Program-made: the position numbers and the translations under genes
Notes under the pieces: model-generated
What the model was told of the DNA's origin: nothing
The model's input: only the letters and a program-made list of their open reading frames with translations
The model's database searches: none
Shown: positions 9,270 to 17,809 of the stretch, one piece after another
Layout: every line of letters begins with the position of its first letter
Position numbering within the stretch: position 1 is the first letter of the stretch
Assembly: GCA_965204465.1 (NCBI GenBank)
Contig: OZ241995.1
Location: forward strand, 868,001-932,000
Length of the DNA: 64,000 nucleotides
Direction: 5' to 3'
DNA from: CBDBES01 sp965204465
Lineage (GTDB): Bacteria > Spirochaetota > Leptospiria > Turneriellales > CBDBES01

Positions 9270-10671
9270 TATACCCATAAGAGACATTCTAAATAAGAAT
9301 GTTTCATTATTTCAAATTTCTTCTAAAGATCATATTCGAGCACTGTCTCATGACTCCAGAAATATCCACTCAGATGTATGGTTTATATCTTTAAAAGGAA
9401 AGGATCACGACGGACATGATTTTATTTCAGAATGCATTCAAAAAGGCGTAAAACGATTCATTTATGATCCCTCTTGTACAGACATGAGACCATCTGGACT
9501 GCATGTAAAAGACACAAATCTATTTTTACAAGAAATTGCTCTATGGTGGAGAAAAAAATTAAACACTCCTATAATAGGTATAACAGGGACAAATGGAAAG
9601 ACTTCCACCAAAGAATTGACTTACTTTATGCTAAGAAATCTTTTTAAGCTGCAGGGAGATCAAAAAGAAAAGATCATTAAAAGTGAATCTAGTTTTAATA
9701 ATCAATATGGGCTTCCATTTACTCTATTAAAGCTTCGTAGTGATTCTATTTTTGGAGTGGTAGAGATGGGTATGAATCACAGAGGAGAGATAGGTCTATT
9801 AAGTCAATTAGCTCTTCCAGATCATGCAATGATCACTACCATACAAGAAGGGCATATTGGTTACTTAAAGAGTCTGAAAGAGATTGCAGAAGAAAAATAT
9901 GATATCATAAAAGGACTCAAGAAAAAAGGCCATCTCTATTTACATTTTGATATTACCCATTCTGAAATAATAAAAGAAAGATCATCTGCTTCAGAATTTG
10001 AGATTCATTGGTTGGACCCCGAAAAATCCAATATCATTCTGAAAAAAAGAGACATACAAGGGACTTATTTTATTTTTAAGGATAAGACCTACTTTTTACC
10101 TATCCCAGGCGATCATTATTTTAGGAATTTTCAATTGATCTTTCTATTTATTGAATTTTTACAATCCCGGAATAAAATCCCATCTGAAAATATTGAATAT
10201 TCTTTGAGTAAACTAAAAGAATTCAAGAATATTTCTGGAAGACTTACTTTATTGGATTATGATAAGTATTCTATATGGGATGACTCATACAATGCAAATC
10301 CTGCATCTTTTGAGGCCTCTATTAAGACATTGACCAGGCATATATCCTCTGCCAGATTGTTTGGAGCATTTGGCTATATGGCGGAATTAGGACATCATAC
10401 AAAGAGAGCTCATATAGAATTGGCGGAAGTTGCCTCCAAATATTTTAATACATTGGCTTTTTTTAGTCCTGATCCGGATATATATGATGTCTTCAAGAAA
10501 AGCTGGATAAAGCATAAGGGTAATGACACATTATTTGTAGGAGGCGTAGAAAAAAAAGACATTTTAGAAGGTGCGGAATTTTTAAACTCTAAAATGCGTT
10601 ATGGAGATTCTATTCTAGTGAAAGGCTCTCGCTCTACTAAAATGGAGAGAATCATTCATCATTTAAAATAA
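9256..10671 (+). CDS. murF: UDP-MurNAc-tripeptide-D-Ala-D-Ala ligase MurF
   Basis: 471 codons with the Mur-ligase loop IGITGTNGKTSTKE near residue 111, the central EMGMNHRGEIG segment and the DDSYNANPASFEASI motif near residue 345, all diagnostic of MurF. It ligates D-Ala-D-Ala to the UDP-MurNAc-tripeptide made by MurE in the preceding overlapping gene. The ATG at 9256 lies inside murE; later starts would cut into the conserved N-terminal domain. No further mur or fts genes follow: the next genes are convergent. So murE-murF is a two-gene unit rather than part of a complete dcw cluster. Confidence 0.95.
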   Translation: MWEVDIPIRDILNKNVSLFQISSKDHIRALSHDSRNIHSDVWFISLKGKDHDGHDFISECIQKGVKRFIYDPSCTDMRPSGLHVKDTNLFLQEIALWWRKKLNTPIIGITGTNGKTSTKELTYFMLRNLFKLQGDQKEKIIKSESSFNNQYGLPFTLLKLRSDSIFGVVEMGMNHRGEIGLLSQLALPDHAMITTIQEGHIGYLKSLKEIAEEKYDIIKGLKKKGHLYLHFDITHSEIIKERSSASEFEIHWLDPEKSNIILKKRDIQGTYFIFKDKTYFLPIPGDHYFRNFQLIFLFIEFLQSRNKIPSENIEYSLSKLKEFKNISGRLTLLDYDKYSIWDDSYNANPASFEASIKTLTRHISSARLFGAFGYMAELGHHTKRAHIELAEVASKYFNTLAFFSPDPDIYDVFKKSWIKHKGNDTLFVGGVEKKDILEGAEFLNSKMRYGDSILVKGSRSTKMERIIHHLK

Positions 10672-10696
10672 ATTGATCATACCCTCTACGTTCTTA

Positions 10697-10806
10697 GTGC
10701 AAAACATGGAAGTTTTGCAGAAACAGGGTGAAATAATGGAATGACGTTCTAATATAGTTTTCTTTCTTTTTTTATGTACAAAACACGGATGTTTTGCAGC
10801 ACTGAA
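10697..10806. terminator. Two related stem-loops between convergent genes
   Basis: GCAAAAC...GTTTTGC at about 10699-10719 and CAAAACAC-GG-ATGTTTTG at about 10779-10797. The second is preceded by the T-rich tract TTTCTTTCTTTTTTTATG. The same tract plus stem-loop recurs at 43806-43854. The position between two gene ends suggests bidirectional termination, but this is inferred. Confidence 0.55.
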
Positions 10807-10807
10807 T

Positions 10808-11359
10808 TCACCTTTTAGCTGTAAAGCTAAGCTCGATGCGATTCCCATTTTTAGATCTTTCGATATTAGTAGCATACGCATTGAGTATACTTTTTTGAAG
10901 AAATGGCTGAAGTATCCAGCGGTGCGAAAGATCATCGAAAGTAACTTCGAATTGGATCTTTTGATTAGAAAGATTTGCAAGATGGATAGAAACTACCGCC
11001 TGGATTGTTAGGACTCTCATCCCAGTTGCAAGCAGTTCAAAATCAGGTACCTGTACTTCTGGTTTTTTTACAAGAATTTGATTCCCATCGATTAATAAAA
11101 GTGACTTTGAGATGATATTATTTCCGAACGAAATGGCTTCTTCATTCGTAATTTTTTGATTTCTATCAGTGTCAATTAAAGCATAGATTTCGGCCTCTGC
11201 ATCTTTGGGAACAAATATTCGATATTTAAGCTTTAAGGCACCTTGGTTAATCGATAGAAAAGCATGTTGCACCACATGACTATGCGGATGGGCCAGAACA
11301 TTTAGTTTCAATGGGATAAAGAAAAGAAATAAAAGAGTAAAAACCAGCCTAAAATTCAT
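10808..11359 (-). CDS. Secreted protein with EF-hand-like loop, function unknown
   Basis: 183 codons. Residues 1-23 form a signal peptide (VFTLLFLFFIPLKLNVLA), and the mature protein begins HPHSHVVQHAFLSIN. A loop DTDRNQKITNEEA near residue 63 fits an EF-hand-type calcium site (DxDxNxxIxxxE). Histidine-rich mature N-termini and this layout resemble periplasmic parts of HupE/nickel-cobalt transporter modules, but no membrane channel is present, so that link is weak. Its ATG overlaps the stop of the upstream DUF3500 gene in an ATGA, so the two form a coupled pair. No enzyme motif is seen. Confidence 0.65.
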   Translation of the reverse strand: MNFRLVFTLLFLFFIPLKLNVLAHPHSHVVQHAFLSINQGALKLKYRIFVPKDAEAEIYALIDTDRNQKITNEEAISFGNNIISKSLLLIDGNQILVKKPEVQVPDFELLATGMRVLTIQAVVSIHLANLSNQKIQFEVTFDDLSHRWILQPFLQKSILNAYATNIERSKNGNRIELSFTAKR

Positions 11360-12477
11360 TTACTTCTCCTTATCCAAATAGAGCCATAGTCATTCTGCGG
11401 ATTGAGATAGATGCTGTGCACATGATCTATCTGGCCAGCATCGTTCTCGTCATCTTGCGGTGCGTATTCCATAACCACTGATGGTCCTGTGATGCGAAAG
11501 TATGCAAAACCTAATTTCTTCTGAGGCCCCCACCAGGCAAAATATGTGTCGTCTAATTCAGCCTGGATTTGAACCATAAGTGCTGCGTTATCATTTTCAT
11601 TGATAAAATCTAAGCGCGCTCTAATTACTTTGATCAACAATTGTTTTTGATACTTTGATAAATTGCTCCCTTTTATTCCCTCTGGGGGCAGAGTCGTTCC
11701 GAATTCGCCCGGCCCTAGTACCATATCGATAGCCTCTTCGCCTCGAATCGCAACTTCTTTTTGTTCATCAGTTAAGCTCTCTAGGAGCGATTGAGCTGTT
11801 CTTGTTTCTTTTTCGGTAATTGAAATTTTTTTTCCCTGGTATACAATATTCACCGGCTGGGCGCCTGTATGCATTGGCGAGAAAGTTACATCTTGACCGT
11901 AGAATGTGGTGTTGATGCCTAGATGGTGGCCTCCAAATTGAAACATCCAGGGCATTGACTTAGAAGGTTCGCCCAAAAAAGCCACATAGAAGTACTTGCT
12001 TCCATACTTGAGCAATGTGCTATTTCCAATACTATCCTCAGCTGCAAGCTGGTATTTAATATTCTGAACACCCTTTTCGCTAAAAATCACAGATAACAAT
12101 TGCTCTAAAAGATATCTCTGTTGTTTAGACAGCTCGGCTAGTTTTAATCCCCCTCGCGGAATCATACCTTCCGGGAAGTTTGACCAATTCGCCCGCTGAG
12201 CGTTGTCAGAGAATGAGTATAATATAGCTTTTTTTTGACTCGCGTTAAGCGAATTTATGAACTTTTGAGCAGCTAAGACGATTTGAGTTGTCTTAGCATC
12301 AGCCTTCCTCGGTTCGTAATTATCCTTTAGCGGCAGCTTAACCGGCCCTGTTTTGACGCCAAAAAAAAGCCCAGTCATACTTCGTCTAAATTGACAGGCG
12401 TTTAGTATCATAATGCCAACTAGTATTAGCCAGAATATTGTACGCATTTGTGCCTTGCGATGTCCGTTTGAAGTCAT
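11356..12477 (-). CDS. DUF3500-family lipoprotein
   Basis: 373 codons. The N-terminus has a signal sequence ending ILVGIMILNAC, a lipobox, so the protein is probably lipid-anchored. The mature part matches my memory of DUF3500: YFYVAFLGEPSKSMPWMFQF, then GGHHLGINTTF, then TFSPMHTGAQP. It ends with an HVHSIYLNPQNDYG segment. The biochemical role of the family is not known. The ATG at 12477 has an AGGA 5 bases before it; a second ATG at 12447 would give a more typical signal peptide length. It is coupled to the downstream EF-hand-like protein by a 4-base overlap. Both genes sit beside a repeat region, which may mark a transfer boundary. Confidence 0.75.
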   Translation of the reverse strand: MTSNGHRKAQMRTIFWLILVGIMILNACQFRRSMTGLFFGVKTGPVKLPLKDNYEPRKADAKTTQIVLAAQKFINSLNASQKKAILYSFSDNAQRANWSNFPEGMIPRGGLKLAELSKQQRYLLEQLLSVIFSEKGVQNIKYQLAAEDSIGNSTLLKYGSKYFYVAFLGEPSKSMPWMFQFGGHHLGINTTFYGQDVTFSPMHTGAQPVNIVYQGKKISITEKETRTAQSLLESLTDEQKEVAIRGEEAIDMVLGPGEFGTTLPPEGIKGSNLSKYQKQLLIKVIRARLDFINENDNAALMVQIQAELDDTYFAWWGPQKKLGFAYFRITGPSVVMEYAPQDDENDAGQIDHVHSIYLNPQNDYGSIWIRRSK

Positions 12478-12551
12478 GAAATTCCTACTGTAATTATTGA
12501 GCCTATTCGCTTTTTCATCATTTTTAGTTTTATCAAAAAATTGTCAATAAA

Positions 12552-12680
12552 TAAAACCAATTGCTAAAGGCAGTTTTACTTTTACGGAGCCCCCGAAAGA
12601 CTTTGGCGCAATAGATGCTTTGCCCGTAAATGTTACAGGAAGCACTTCAGGTCATATAGTTCAGGGCAAAAGCATTGAAT
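12552..12680 (+). pseudogene. C-terminal remnant of an unknown protein
   Basis: After a stop at about 12548 the frame encodes about 40 residues including KGSFTFTEPPKDFGAIDALP and VNVTGSTSGHIV, then a TAG. It has no start codon or ribosome-binding site. The even codon composition suggests a real coding past. The family is not recognised. Confidence 0.35.
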
Positions 12681-12757
12681 AGTCTAATTCCGGGTGATTT
12701 GAGAAAGTTTGATTTCGGGATGGAATCTTTGATATGGCGTAAAGCATAAAAATACTT

Positions 12758-12800
12758 AGCATTAGCTAGGAAGCAGCATTAGCTAGGAAGCAGCATTAAG
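12758..12800 (+). repeat. 17-bp tandem repeat, about 2.4 copies
   Basis: The unit AGCATTAGCTAGGAAGC is repeated twice, followed by a partial AGCATTAAG. It lies immediately before the 51-bp tandem array and shares the words AGCATT and GCTAG with it in inverted form. Confidence 0.8.
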
Positions 12801-12803
12801 AAA

Positions 12804-13083
12804 TGAAAAGAAATGCTAAGCTAGCAGTGTAACTGCCAGCGCAGTGCCCTTGGGTGAAAAGAAATGCTAAGCTAGCAGTGTAACTGCCAGCGCAGTGCCC
12901 TTGGGTGAAAAGAAATGCTAAGCTAGCAGTGCAACTGCCAGCGCAGTGCCCTTGGGTGAAAAGAAATGCTAAGCTAGCAGTGTAACTGCCAGCGCAGTGC
13001 CCTTGGGTGAAAAGAAATGCTAAGCTAGCAGTGTAACTGCCAGCGCAGTGCCCTTGGGTAAAAGGAAATACTAAACTAGCAAA
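12804..13083 (+). repeat. 51-bp tandem repeat, five full copies plus a degenerate sixth
   Basis: Units start at 12804, 12855, 12906, 12957 and 13008 and run to 13058. A decayed partial copy extends to about 13083. Copies differ at about one base (GTGTAAC in four, GTGCAAC in the third). Each unit carries two overlapping dyads, GCAGTgtaACTGC and ACTGCcagcGCAGT, which can form alternative hairpins. It ends GTGCCCTTGGGTGAAAAG, a close relative of the GTGCCCGTAGGGTGAAAAG found after the GLUG genes. There are no spacers, so it is not CRISPR. It sits just upstream of the YraN-like gene. Confidence 0.9.
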
Positions 13084-13124
13084 GAAGTAAAATGGTAAAA
13101 AATTTTAATATTTTAATGGTTTAC

Positions 13125-13150
13125 AAAATACTTGCATTTGGGTATTGTAT
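13125..13150 (+). promoter_or_regulatory. Candidate promoter, AAAATACTTG motif
   Basis: AAAATACTTGCAT lies 47 bases before the chosen YraN start. TATACT follows 10 bases later and TATCTT 15 bases later; the second gives a nearly standard spacer. Same leading block as at 4837, 48804, 51719 and 58883. Confidence 0.4.
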
Positions 13151-13180
13151 ACTATCTTGAAGGATTACCAATTAATAGAC

Positions 13181-13558
13181 ATGAAAAGAAATAACTTTTC
13201 AAAATATTATTCTAATAAACAAAAAGATGGTAAAAAAGCAGAAGAAAAGGCAAGCGCCATATTACAAAGTAAAAAAATTTCTATATTGGCCCGTAATATC
13301 CGATTCTATGGTACAGAGATTGACTTCTTGTGCAAAAAAAATGATCTTTATTTTTTATTTGAGGTTAAAAAAATGAAAAAAATCCATTATAAGGCGGGCT
13401 ACCTGGCCTTTTCTTATATGCAATGGCTTCGTTATAGGCAATCTATCAATAAATGGTATACAGACATAAAAAAAATCAACTCTGCCTGCATCGGATTAAT
13501 TCTTTTCGACGAATATCTACAATTAATGGATTTCCAGGAAAATATCTTTTTCCCTTAG
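13181..13558 (+). CDS. YraN/UPF0102-family endonuclease-like protein
   Basis: 125 codons from the ATG at 13181; a TTG at 13145 in the same frame is less likely. GKKAEEKASAILQSKKISIL is followed by ARNIRFYGTEIDFLCKKND and LYFLFEVKKM. The E-I-D and E-V-K pair is the PD-(D/E)xK-like core of the UPF0102 family, small proteins related to Holliday-junction resolvases. YraN genes commonly sit beside the Mg-chelatase-like yifB/comM, which is convergent at 13833 here. The C-terminus is more divergent than usual. A role in DNA repair or natural transformation is plausible but unproven. Confidence 0.75.
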   Translation: MKRNNFSKYYSNKQKDGKKAEEKASAILQSKKISILARNIRFYGTEIDFLCKKNDLYFLFEVKKMKKIHYKAGYLAFSYMQWLRYRQSINKWYTDIKKINSACIGLILFDEYLQLMDFQENIFFP

Positions 13559-13642
13559 TTTCATCAAGTTTTTAAATTTCACTACCGATAATTTTGTAAA
13601 AGGCCAAGGAAGGCCTTAAACTAAGTTACAAGGAAGTAACAA

Positions 13643-13828
13643 ATGGCACGAAGACTCGCGAATAAAGGGCGTAGGTATATTCCTAAAGTCACTGAGTTAG
13701 GGAAAAGGAATTACAGCTCTAAAGAAGAAAAACTACTCGAATATCAAAAAAGAATTAGAGATGATGACTATGTGGATTTCGCTATTGAGAAAATTGCTGC
13801 GGAATTGACTCATTTCTTATTAAAATAA
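13643..13828 (+). CDS. Small conserved-looking protein, function unknown
   Basis: 61 codons, MARRLANKGRRYIPKVTELG and so on: basic N-terminus and helical C-terminus (FAIEKIAAELTHFLLK). A GGAAGT ribosome-binding region lies just before the ATG. It follows the YraN-like gene by 84 bases and ends 5 bases before the convergent yifB gene. No membrane segment or known motif. It could be an accessory of the YraN/YifB pair, but only position supports that. Confidence 0.6.
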   Translation: MARRLANKGRRYIPKVTELGKRNYSSKEEKLLEYQKRIRDDDYVDFAIEKIAAELTHFLLK

Positions 13829-13832
13829 TAAT

Positions 13833-15356
13833 TTAAGCGATCTTTTGATACTGAGAGCGTAATTTTCTAAAAAGCTTAAAATAAAATGCTTCTTCAATAT
13901 GCTCTATTTTCAATTGATCGCTTTCACTAAAATCCTGAATACTCATGGCTGTTTTTAAGGTATTCAACAGGCTTCTATGGCTTAACTCAAAATGTTTCAT
14001 ATAATCAGCCAGAAGGTTTTTTATATTTGGAATATTATCAACATACTTATATACTTCTGTTGGCTGCATATCTGCATTAGCGATTCCATTATTGCGTTTT
14101 AACATTCTCTTGCGGGCTTCTTCTACCTTTGATCTCCAAAAATAGGATGGCTTCTCAGAATTATTTTTTAGTTCAACTATACTGGAAAGTTCTTCCATTT
14201 CAATTTCTATAGATATTCTATCCTCGAAAGGGCCTGAAATTTTCTGAAAAAGATTATTGACCATGGATTTCTTGCAAATGCAAATATGTTGATTGGAAAA
14301 TAAATATCCGCATTTGCATGGATTGCTCGCTCCCATAAAAATAAAATCGGCTGGAAAATACACCGTGCCTTTTGCTCTGCTGATCGTAATATTTTTTTCT
14401 TCTAATGGCTCTCTTAAGGCTTGCAGGGTAGTATTTTTAAATTCAAATAATTCATCTAAAAAAAGAATGCCTTTATGGGCAAGGGATATTTCTCCTGGCA
14501 ATAAATAAGACCCACCTCCCACCATTGCTATCTCTGAAGTAGTATGATGCGGTATTCTAAAAGGTCTTTTTGAAATCAATTCATTTTGTACTTTTTTTTT
14601 AATGGAATATATTTTAGTTACTTCCAGGCTTTCTTCTAATGACATTTTAGGTAGTATGCCCTCAAACGCATTTACCAACATTGTCTTTCCAGTCCCAGGA
14701 GAACCAAAAAGAATTGAATGATGCCCTCCAATGGCAGCAAATGCCAGCCCTCTTTTAGCCTGATTCTGTCCGAATACAGAAACCATATCCACCGAAGCTT
14801 TATTAAAAGAAGAAATATATTCCTTATTCTGTATCTGTTTAATTTTGCCTTGAGCATAGTCTTTGATCTGTGAAAGATTTTGCAAAGAATAGATGCGTAC
14901 ATTGGGTATGGAAGCGATCTCATCTTTTATTTCATAAGGTACAATGATATTATGTATCTGAGGTTCGGTTATGCCCAGTATAGCAGACATGAATATTCCA
15001 TTGCTTGCTTGCAAATTACCGTCTAAAGAGAGGCTGCCCAGTAGCATGTGATTTGCAAATATTTCACCAGGGCATTGGCCACTGGCAATCAATATCCCTA
15101 CCGAAATTGCCAGTTCTGCGATGGAGCCTATTTTGGGCTGATCATTAGGGGCTAAATTAACAATGATATTTTGAACAGGGAAATCAAACCCACTATTTAA
15201 AATAGAAGACCTGATCCTTTCTTTCGATTCTTTGACTGCATTATCACCCAGCCCAACAATTTGTATCCCCATCTGGCCGGGAAGTATACTTACTTCAACC
15301 TGAACTAAAAAACCACCTGAACTTGTACAACTGGCAGTGTAGATTTTGGCGATCAT
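13833..15356 (-). CDS. YifB/ComM family Mg-chelatase-like AAA+ ATPase
   Basis: 507 codons. The N-terminal ChlI-like domain starts MIAKIYTASCTSSGGFLVQV. The Walker A loop is FGSPGTGKTMLVNAFEG near residue 216, Walker B is GILFLDELFEF near residue 296, and the zinc-like cysteine group ASNPCKCGYLF...CICKK follows near residue 345, as usual in this family. The C-terminal helical domain is present, so the length is complete. ComM-type members are hexameric helicases that extend branch migration of incoming DNA during natural transformation. Whether this organism is competent is not shown. It is convergent with the YraN-like gene. Confidence 0.9.
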   Translation of the reverse strand: MIAKIYTASCTSSGGFLVQVEVSILPGQMGIQIVGLGDNAVKESKERIRSSILNSGFDFPVQNIIVNLAPNDQPKIGSIAELAISVGILIASGQCPGEIFANHMLLGSLSLDGNLQASNGIFMSAILGITEPQIHNIIVPYEIKDEIASIPNVRIYSLQNLSQIKDYAQGKIKQIQNKEYISSFNKASVDMVSVFGQNQAKRGLAFAAIGGHHSILFGSPGTGKTMLVNAFEGILPKMSLEESLEVTKIYSIKKKVQNELISKRPFRIPHHTTSEIAMVGGGSYLLPGEISLAHKGILFLDELFEFKNTTLQALREPLEEKNITISRAKGTVYFPADFIFMGASNPCKCGYLFSNQHICICKKSMVNNLFQKISGPFEDRISIEIEMEELSSIVELKNNSEKPSYFWRSKVEEARKRMLKRNNGIANADMQPTEVYKYVDNIPNIKNLLADYMKHFELSHRSLLNTLKTAMSIQDFSESDQLKIEHIEEAFYFKLFRKLRSQYQKIA

Positions 15357-15389
15357 ACAGATATATATACCCTTCTATTAAGATTTTTT

Positions 15390-16541
15390 TCATTTCTGGA
15401 GTATATTTTTTAATGCGCTAATTACATCCTCTGCGTCTTGTTCTGTGATTTTGGCTGATAAGGGTAAACTGACCGTTTGGCGGCTAATTTTATAAGCATT
15501 CGGATAATTTTTTGGATCCCAGTCAAATAAATTCTGATAATAACTGTATTCTGGTATACTGGTATAATGTACCCCTACCCCTATATTTTGGGAGATCATT
15601 TTATGGATCAAGTCATCTCTGGATAATCCACATTTTTTTTCATCCACTAATATATTGTATAAATGATAGGAATGTCTATTATCGGACTCTATTGCATAAG
15701 GCAGACGAATAGGGAGTTCTTGAAGCTCTTTATTATACTTATCCCATATCTGTTTTCTTTTGATCCAGTATTTCTCTATCTTTTTAAGCTGGTGAATGCC
15801 AATTGATGCTTGTATATCTGTCATGTTGTATTTAAATCCAATTTGTGTGATATCATAATGTTGGAATTTAGATTCTCCGAATCTGTACCAGGCAGCCTTA
15901 CTCATGCCATGCAGACTAAGTACCTTAATTTTTTCTAATGCTTCTTTACTTTTTGCGATCACCATACCCCCCTCTCCAGTCACCAGATTCTTGGTAACAT
16001 AAAAACTAAAGCATCCAAAGTCTCCTAATGTTCCTATTTTTCTGGAGCGATATTCTGACTCTATTGCATGGGCACAGTCTTCAATCATAACCAAATCGTG
16101 TTTCTTGCATATACTCTGCAACGCTTGCATATCACATGGCCTGCCCGCAAAATGTACCGGCAAGATGGCCTTCGTTTTAGGAGTGATCTTGGCTTCGATC
16201 TTATTTGGATCTATGTTCATTGTTCTTGGATCAATATCCGCCAATATAGGGGTCGCTCCCGAATGAATGATCGCATTGATCGTGGCACAAAATGTAAGGG
16301 GGGTAGTAATAACTTCGCTTGATCTACCTATTCCAGCGGCCAATAGAGATAGATGAATGGCGGCTGTACAAGATCCAAGTGCCACTGCATCAGAGACCTG
16401 TTTATACTCTGCAAATCTATTCTGGAATTCAGAAACCTTTGGACCTGTTGTAAGCCATCCGCTTTTAAGAGTTTTAAGCACTTCCTGTATCTCATCTTCT
16501 TCGATGAGTGGTGTAGCAAAGGATAGGAATTCTTTTCTCAT
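15390..16541 (-). CDS. DegT/DnrJ/EryC1/StrS-type sugar aminotransferase
   Basis: 383 codons. The PLP lysine lies in SFYVTKNLVTGEGGM near residue 186. IEDCAHAIESEYRSRKIG supplies the conserved aspartate and the active-site region, and GSCTAAIHLSL binds the cofactor phosphate. The family transfers an amino group from glutamate to a nucleotide-linked keto-sugar for cell-surface glycans (ArnB, PseC and relatives). ETLTGRSS-type details needed to name the substrate are not seen. It is followed downstream by yifB on the same strand, 33 bases away, and preceded by a GH-like lipoprotein gene, so surface-glycan metabolism is likely. Confidence 0.88.
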   Translation of the reverse strand: MRKEFLSFATPLIEEDEIQEVLKTLKSGWLTTGPKVSEFQNRFAEYKQVSDAVALGSCTAAIHLSLLAAGIGRSSEVITTPLTFCATINAIIHSGATPILADIDPRTMNIDPNKIEAKITPKTKAILPVHFAGRPCDMQALQSICKKHDLVMIEDCAHAIESEYRSRKIGTLGDFGCFSFYVTKNLVTGEGGMVIAKSKEALEKIKVLSLHGMSKAAWYRFGESKFQHYDITQIGFKYNMTDIQASIGIHQLKKIEKYWIKRKQIWDKYNKELQELPIRLPYAIESDNRHSYHLYNILVDEKKCGLSRDDLIHKMISQNIGVGVHYTSIPEYSYYQNLFDWDPKNYPNAYKISRQTVSLPLSAKITEQDAEDVISALKNILQK

Positions 16542-16556
16542 TTTAAGAAAGGATCA

Positions 16557-17594
16557 TTATTTTATTTTTTGGGAAAATATTTTTATTTCTTTTTCAGCAG
16601 GCTTTCCCTGTAATTGAAATCCTCTTGGATAGCTTTTATATTCATAGCTATCTAAAGAGGTAACGTATTTCCAGAAATATATTCCATGGGGGAAGAAAGT
16701 CTCTTCCATTGCATTTCTGATCATTTTGTATCCCAGGGTCTGTTTTTGATCATCTATGTTATACTTTGCGGATGGCCAGCTATAAGGTTTTCGTATCGCA
16801 AATTCATGAGAAGGGAATCCAATTTCTGTAAATATAATTGGCTTTTGAAATTTCTTAGCATGCTCCATATGTGCTATTAATTTCTGTTTATAGAATGACT
16901 TTAGGGATTCATGATCTTTTTCATCTCCTCTAAAACCATAGTAAAAATCCAGACCTATAAAGTCTAGTTTATCCCAAAATAAAATATTCTTAGCATTCCA
17001 GGCCTCGCATGCATAAGTGATCTTTCCTTTATAGTTGGATTCCCTGACCATCGAAATAATATTTTCCCATTCTTTTTTATATTTAGTAAGTTTTACTAAT
17101 TCCGTCCCAATTACAAAATATTCTACATTTCCAGAAATTGCAATATTTAATTGTTTTTTTATAAATCTGCTATATTCTTTGAACCATAAAGAAAGTTTTG
17201 AAGAGTCTTCATAGTCTATCTGACTGCGCCATTCTTTAGATTTCCAGCCACCTAGCCATATATGTGGCTTTAGCATCACACTCATTCCTGTTCTATGGGC
17301 CAGATCAATTTCTTTCAATATATGTTCTTCCGTCATAGTAGGATCATTCCATTTCAATTTGATCGTTGCGATATTCTTTTGATATGCGAATGGATTCAAT
17401 TGCACACTGTTGATTCCTAATTTTTTGAGGTGATTGTATAGTTTAATGTGGCCAGAAGAACCATATCCCTTAGTAGGCAAATGGACATGGGCAATGGTAC
17501 CCCCTAATATTTTTAAATTCCTGTATTCATAAATAGTTTCTTTGCAATTGAATAATAGAATACAAAGAAAAAAAAGGTAAAAAATATTTTTCAC
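16557..17594 (-). CDS. Lipoprotein with TIM-barrel glycosidase fold (GH113-like)
   Basis: 345 codons. An N-terminal signal MKNIFYLFFLCILLFNC ends in a relaxed lipobox, so the enzyme is probably anchored outside the inner membrane. The body has features of GH113 beta-mannanase-like barrels: LKPHIWLGGWKSKEW, then EYFVIGTELVKL with a candidate acid/base Glu near residue 165, then KPIIFTEIGFPS with a candidate nucleophile Glu near residue 257. The spacing between the two glutamates suits a retaining glycosidase. It sits just upstream of a nucleotide-sugar aminotransferase gene, 15 bases away. The real substrate is not known, and a glycosidase-fold protein without activity is possible. Confidence 0.7.
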   Translation of the reverse strand: MKNIFYLFFLCILLFNCKETIYEYRNLKILGGTIAHVHLPTKGYGSSGHIKLYNHLKKLGINSVQLNPFAYQKNIATIKLKWNDPTMTEEHILKEIDLAHRTGMSVMLKPHIWLGGWKSKEWRSQIDYEDSSKLSLWFKEYSRFIKKQLNIAISGNVEYFVIGTELVKLTKYKKEWENIISMVRESNYKGKITYACEAWNAKNILFWDKLDFIGLDFYYGFRGDEKDHESLKSFYKQKLIAHMEHAKKFQKPIIFTEIGFPSHEFAIRKPYSWPSAKYNIDDQKQTLGYKMIRNAMEETFFPHGIYFWKYVTSLDSYEYKSYPRGFQLQGKPAEKEIKIFSQKIK

Positions 17595-17635
17595 AGAGTT
17601 TATTCAACTGGCATTCTATTGTAACCTGTCAATAT

Positions 17636-17770
17636 CTTTAGGCAGTCTGATATTGATCATCACCTCTGCAGAAAGCTCTGAATTTAATACGATCGTGTAT
17701 TCATAAGGGTCATCCCCTTCATTCAGATTGATACTTGGTGGAAGATCTTCTCCACAGGTGCCCTATAAGT
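17636..17770 (-). pseudogene. Remnant of a Calx-beta-like domain related to the GLUG lipoproteins
   Basis: In the minus strand, a frame of about 45 codons ends in TAG at 17636 and reads GEDLPPSINLNEGDDPYEYT, then IVLNSELSAEVMINIRLP. This matches the repeated domain of the proteins at 48903 and 51818, for example MVEYTIVLNTQPTANVEIEI. It has no start and is closed by a stop on the 5' side. It shows that surface-protein copies of this type once lay here too. Confidence 0.6.
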
Positions 17771-17809
17771 GATGTCTGTTGGGCTTCCCCCATTTCACAA
17801 TATAAAAAT

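Noticed and set aside
10663..10980. Minus-strand frame overlapping the end of murF and the EF-hand-like gene
   Set aside because: It conflicts with the 183-codon secreted protein, which has signal peptide and translational coupling.
12804..13058. Possible CRISPR array
   Set aside because: Units are contiguous 51-mers without spacers, and there are no cas genes nearby.
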